Under the pieces are notes generated by a model. That model saw only the letters and a program-made list of their open reading frames with translations, had not been told where the DNA came from and ran no database searches. From Candidatus Aerophobota bacterium (lineage in GTDB: Bacteria; Aerophobota; Aerophobia; Aerophobales; JAGGVN01), in contig JAGGVN010000042.1 of assembly GCA_021158005.1 (NCBI GenBank), positions 1-33,902 of the forward strand: a stretch of DNA of 33,902 nt, given 5' to 3'. Numbering within the stretch: the stretch's first letter is position 1; each line of letters begins with the position of its first letter. This document shows positions 31,865-33,902 of this stretch, in pieces. The translations under genes and the position numbers were made by a program.

Positions 31865-33601
31865 ATGAAGCAAAAAAAGTTATCTATTCCTCGGCCAGAG
31901 TATCCCCGACCGCAGATGGTTCGGGATAATTGGCTAAATCTTAATGGAATATGGGAATTTCAGGTAGATGCAGGACTCTCAGGAGAAGAGCGAGGATTAT
32001 ATCAAGGAGGAGAATTTTCACAAACTATTAATGTGCCTTTCTGTCCGGAGAGTAAACTTTCAGGAATTAATTATAACGATTTCCTTCGCTGTATCTGGTA
32101 TCGGCGTAAGTTTCATCTCCCAGGGAACTGGAGGAAAATGCGAATTTTTCTTCATTTTGGGGCAGTAGATTACGAAGCAACCGTCTGGGTTAATGGAGAA
32201 AAAGCAGGAACTCATCGGGGCGGTTATACCCCCTTTTCCTTTGAGATAACCCCTCTCTTAAAAAAAGAGGAAAATCTTGTGGTAGTGCGAGCTCGGGATG
32301 ATGTTCGTAGCCATCTCCAACCTTCAGGAAAACAGTCCCCGAAATGGGAATCTTATAGGTGTATGTATACTCGCACCTCCGGAATCTGGCAGACTGTCTG
32401 GCTTGAGGCAGTTCCCTCTACCTTCATTCAATCTTTTCGCTTATATCCAGACCTTGATAGAGGAAAAGTTAGCTTTCGGGTAAACATTAATGGAGAAGTC
32501 GAGGGACTTATCCTCAACACTAAAATATTTGCTTCCGGAAAAAAAGTGGGAGAGAGAGAAATTCCTGCCAGAAACTGGCTATTCTTCAGTATAAAGCTTT
32601 CTGAAATTTATCCCTGGCAGGTGGATAAACCCTTTCTTTACGATATTGAGTTTTCCCTTAAAGAAAGAGGAAAATGCCAGGATAAGGTAAAGAGCTATTT
32701 TGGCCTTAGAAAAATTGAAATTCAAGGGGAAAAAGTTCTTCTGAATAATAGACCCATCTTTCAAAGACTGGTCCTTGACCAGGGGTTTTACCCTGAAGGA
32801 ATTTATACTGCCCCTACGATGGAAGCTCTTCGCCAGGATATCGAACTTTCTTTATCCTGTGGTTTTAATGGAGCCAGGCTTCACCAGAAAGTATTTGAAC
32901 CTTATTTTCTTTACTGGGCCGATAAACGGGGTTATCTTGTCTGGGAAGAATATCCTAACTGGGGGATAGACCACTCACACCCAGCAGCACTAAAGATAAT
33001 CTTAAAAGAATGGCTGGAGGTTATTGAGCGGGATTTTAATCATCCCTCCATTATTGGCTGGTGTCCATTTAACGAAACACCACAAAATCAAGACCCCGAA
33101 CTTATCCAGATTATTTACCGCACGACAAAGTCAATAGACCCTACGCGCCCGGTAATTGATACCAGTGGTTACCATCATATAGAGACAGATATTTACGACT
33201 GCCATAACTATGAACAGGACCCGGAGAAATTTTCTTCCTCATTTGAGGCATTTAAGAAAGGTGGGCAGCCCTGGAGAAACGACCCAGAGAACCAATCTCC
33301 CTATCAAGGTCAGCCTTATTTTGTTAGTGAATATGGGGGAACCTGGTGGAACCCTCATCAAAAGAACAATAAAGCCTGGGGATATGGTAAGAGACCCGAA
33401 ACAGAAGAAGAATTTCTGGAGCGTTACCGAAGGCTTACGCACGCCCTCTTATTTCATCCCCGGATTTCAGGATTTTGTTATACTCAGCTCTATGATATAG
33501 AACAAGAAGTTAACGGACTTTACACCTACCAGAGATGTCCAAAATTTGACTTATCTATCATAAAGAAAATTAATTCTCAAAAAGCGGCTATTGAGGAATG
33601 A
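31865..33601 (+). CDS. GH2-family glycoside hydrolase
   Basis: A 578-residue enzyme of family GH2 (beta-galactosidase, mannosidase or glucuronidase type). Residues 1-170 are the sugar-binding jelly roll (NLNGIWEFQ, WYRRKFHLP, FGAVDYEATVWVNG), about 175-265 an Ig-like domain and 270-578 the TIM barrel. Glu404 in GWCPFNETPQ is the acid/base; Glu489 in YFVSEYGGTWW is the nucleophile. The ATG at 31865 is chosen because GAGGAG lies seven bases upstream; a TTG 15 bases earlier would overlap that site. The enzyme is short, ending just after the barrel, and has no signal peptide. It may serve the same pathway as the glycosidases at the left end. Confidence 0.9.
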   Translation: MKQKKLSIPRPEYPRPQMVRDNWLNLNGIWEFQVDAGLSGEERGLYQGGEFSQTINVPFCPESKLSGINYNDFLRCIWYRRKFHLPGNWRKMRIFLHFGAVDYEATVWVNGEKAGTHRGGYTPFSFEITPLLKKEENLVVVRARDDVRSHLQPSGKQSPKWESYRCMYTRTSGIWQTVWLEAVPSTFIQSFRLYPDLDRGKVSFRVNINGEVEGLILNTKIFASGKKVGEREIPARNWLFFSIKLSEIYPWQVDKPFLYDIEFSLKERGKCQDKVKSYFGLRKIEIQGEKVLLNNRPIFQRLVLDQGFYPEGIYTAPTMEALRQDIELSLSCGFNGARLHQKVFEPYFLYWADKRGYLVWEEYPNWGIDHSHPAALKIILKEWLEVIERDFNHPSIIGWCPFNETPQNQDPELIQIIYRTTKSIDPTRPVIDTSGYHHIETDIYDCHNYEQDPEKFSSSFEAFKKGGQPWRNDPENQSPYQGQPYFVSEYGGTWWNPHQKNNKAWGYGKRPETEEEFLERYRRLTHALLFHPRISGFCYTQLYDIEQEVNGLYTYQRCPKFDLSIIKKINSQKAAIEE

Positions 33602-33614
33602 GAAGAAATTACGG

Positions 33615-33640
33615 GAGTAGGGGGCATATCCTGCACATAA
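33615..33640 (+). repeat. Dispersed repeat, partial copy 4
   Basis: GGGGGCATATCCTGCACATAA resembles the outer block of copy 1 (GGGGCACATCCTACACATA on the - strand). A short AGGCT-AA-AGCCT hairpin follows at 33669-33680. Confidence 0.4.
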
Positions 33641-33769
33641 TCAGATTGTATAAAACAAAAATAGAGACAGGCTAAAGCCTCGGGCTACCATAAGAAAATT
33701 AGTCAGCAGGAGAGAAATCAAAAATATTGAGTAATGGAAATGTAGACATAATAGAAAAACTAATTAATA

Positions 33770-33902
33770 ATGAACAAAGTTTGTGAAAGAGGGACAAAGG
33801 AGGGGGGCGAGTTAGTAGTTGACCATATTAAACCGAAAGATAAAGGGAGGACAAATGATATTAACAACGGACAAACTTTATGTAGGGGACACAATCTTAT
33901 GA
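33770..33902 (+). CDS. HNH endonuclease-like protein, cut by the right edge
   Basis: From ATG at 33770 the frame reads MNKVCERGTKEGGELVVDHI, then KPKDKGRTNDINNGQTLCRG and HNLM to the window end. The V-D-H-I-x-P core, N-x-Q-T-L-C and H-N are the His-Asn-His fold in its usual order. The first zinc-type Cys pair seems damaged (C-E-R-G where C-x-x-C is expected) and an in-frame stop lies at 33761, so this may be the 3' end of a decayed gene. The remaining sequence lies outside the window. Confidence 0.6.
   Translation, partial: MNKVCERGTKEGGELVVDHIKPKDKGRTNDINNGQTLCRGHNLM

Overview
This is a 33.9 kb piece of a low-GC bacterial chromosome. Bacterial origin is shown by consensus sigma-70-type promoters (TTGACA, 16-17 nt, TATAAT/TAATAT), strong Shine-Dalgarno sites, and a chorismate operon packed with overlapping genes. 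Radical SAM, DUF763, DUF1284 and methyltransferase-like UroD genes next to HEPN-MNT toxin-antitoxin modules suggest an anaerobic, probably uncultured lineage. I cannot name the phylum from sequence alone. TAA, TGA and TAG all end intact genes here, so the code looks standard.

Layout. Positions 1-5.8 kb hold a carbohydrate cluster on the + strand: a sialidase-fold protein cut by the left edge, a GH35 beta-galactosidase-like enzyme and a GH123-N-type/helical-toroid protein. None of the visible N termini has a signal peptide. From 6.1 to 11.6 kb come an aldo/keto reductase, a small membrane protein, an ABC-2 exporter pair, a malectin-domain protein and a sulfatase-fold enzyme with Thr at the nucleophile position. 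From 19.2 down to 11.6 kb on the - strand lies a complete chorismate pathway plus the phenylalanine branch, in the order aroE-aroC-aroK-aroB-aroQ-pheA-DAHP synthase-aroA. It is driven by a strong promoter whose predicted start falls on the aroE ATG.

From 19.3 to 23.6 kb is a degraded accessory island. It contains two intact HEPN/MNT modules in opposite gene orders, a third MNT remnant, a broken IS transposase, a tRNA-like remnant, repeats and hairpins, a Trm112-like gene and a structured leader. From 23.7 to 27.9 kb is a regulatory block: a BlaI-type repressor with an M56 peptidase gene broken by an in-frame TAG, an XRE regulator, a GAF-GGDEF protein with a small partner, and a DUF1284 protein. 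From 28.0 to 31.7 kb are a UroD/MtaA-like protein and a translationally overlapping pair, a SplB-like radical SAM protein and a DUF763 protein with a helix-hairpin-helix. A GH2 glycosidase follows, and the window ends inside an HNH nuclease-like frame.

The clearest metabolic unit is the chorismate operon. The glycosidases, malectin protein and sulfatase-fold enzyme probably serve uptake and breakdown of a substituted glycan, but that is inference. The least explained units are the radical SAM-DUF763 pair and the HEPN/MNT island. All family calls come from motifs read by eye; no database search was possible.
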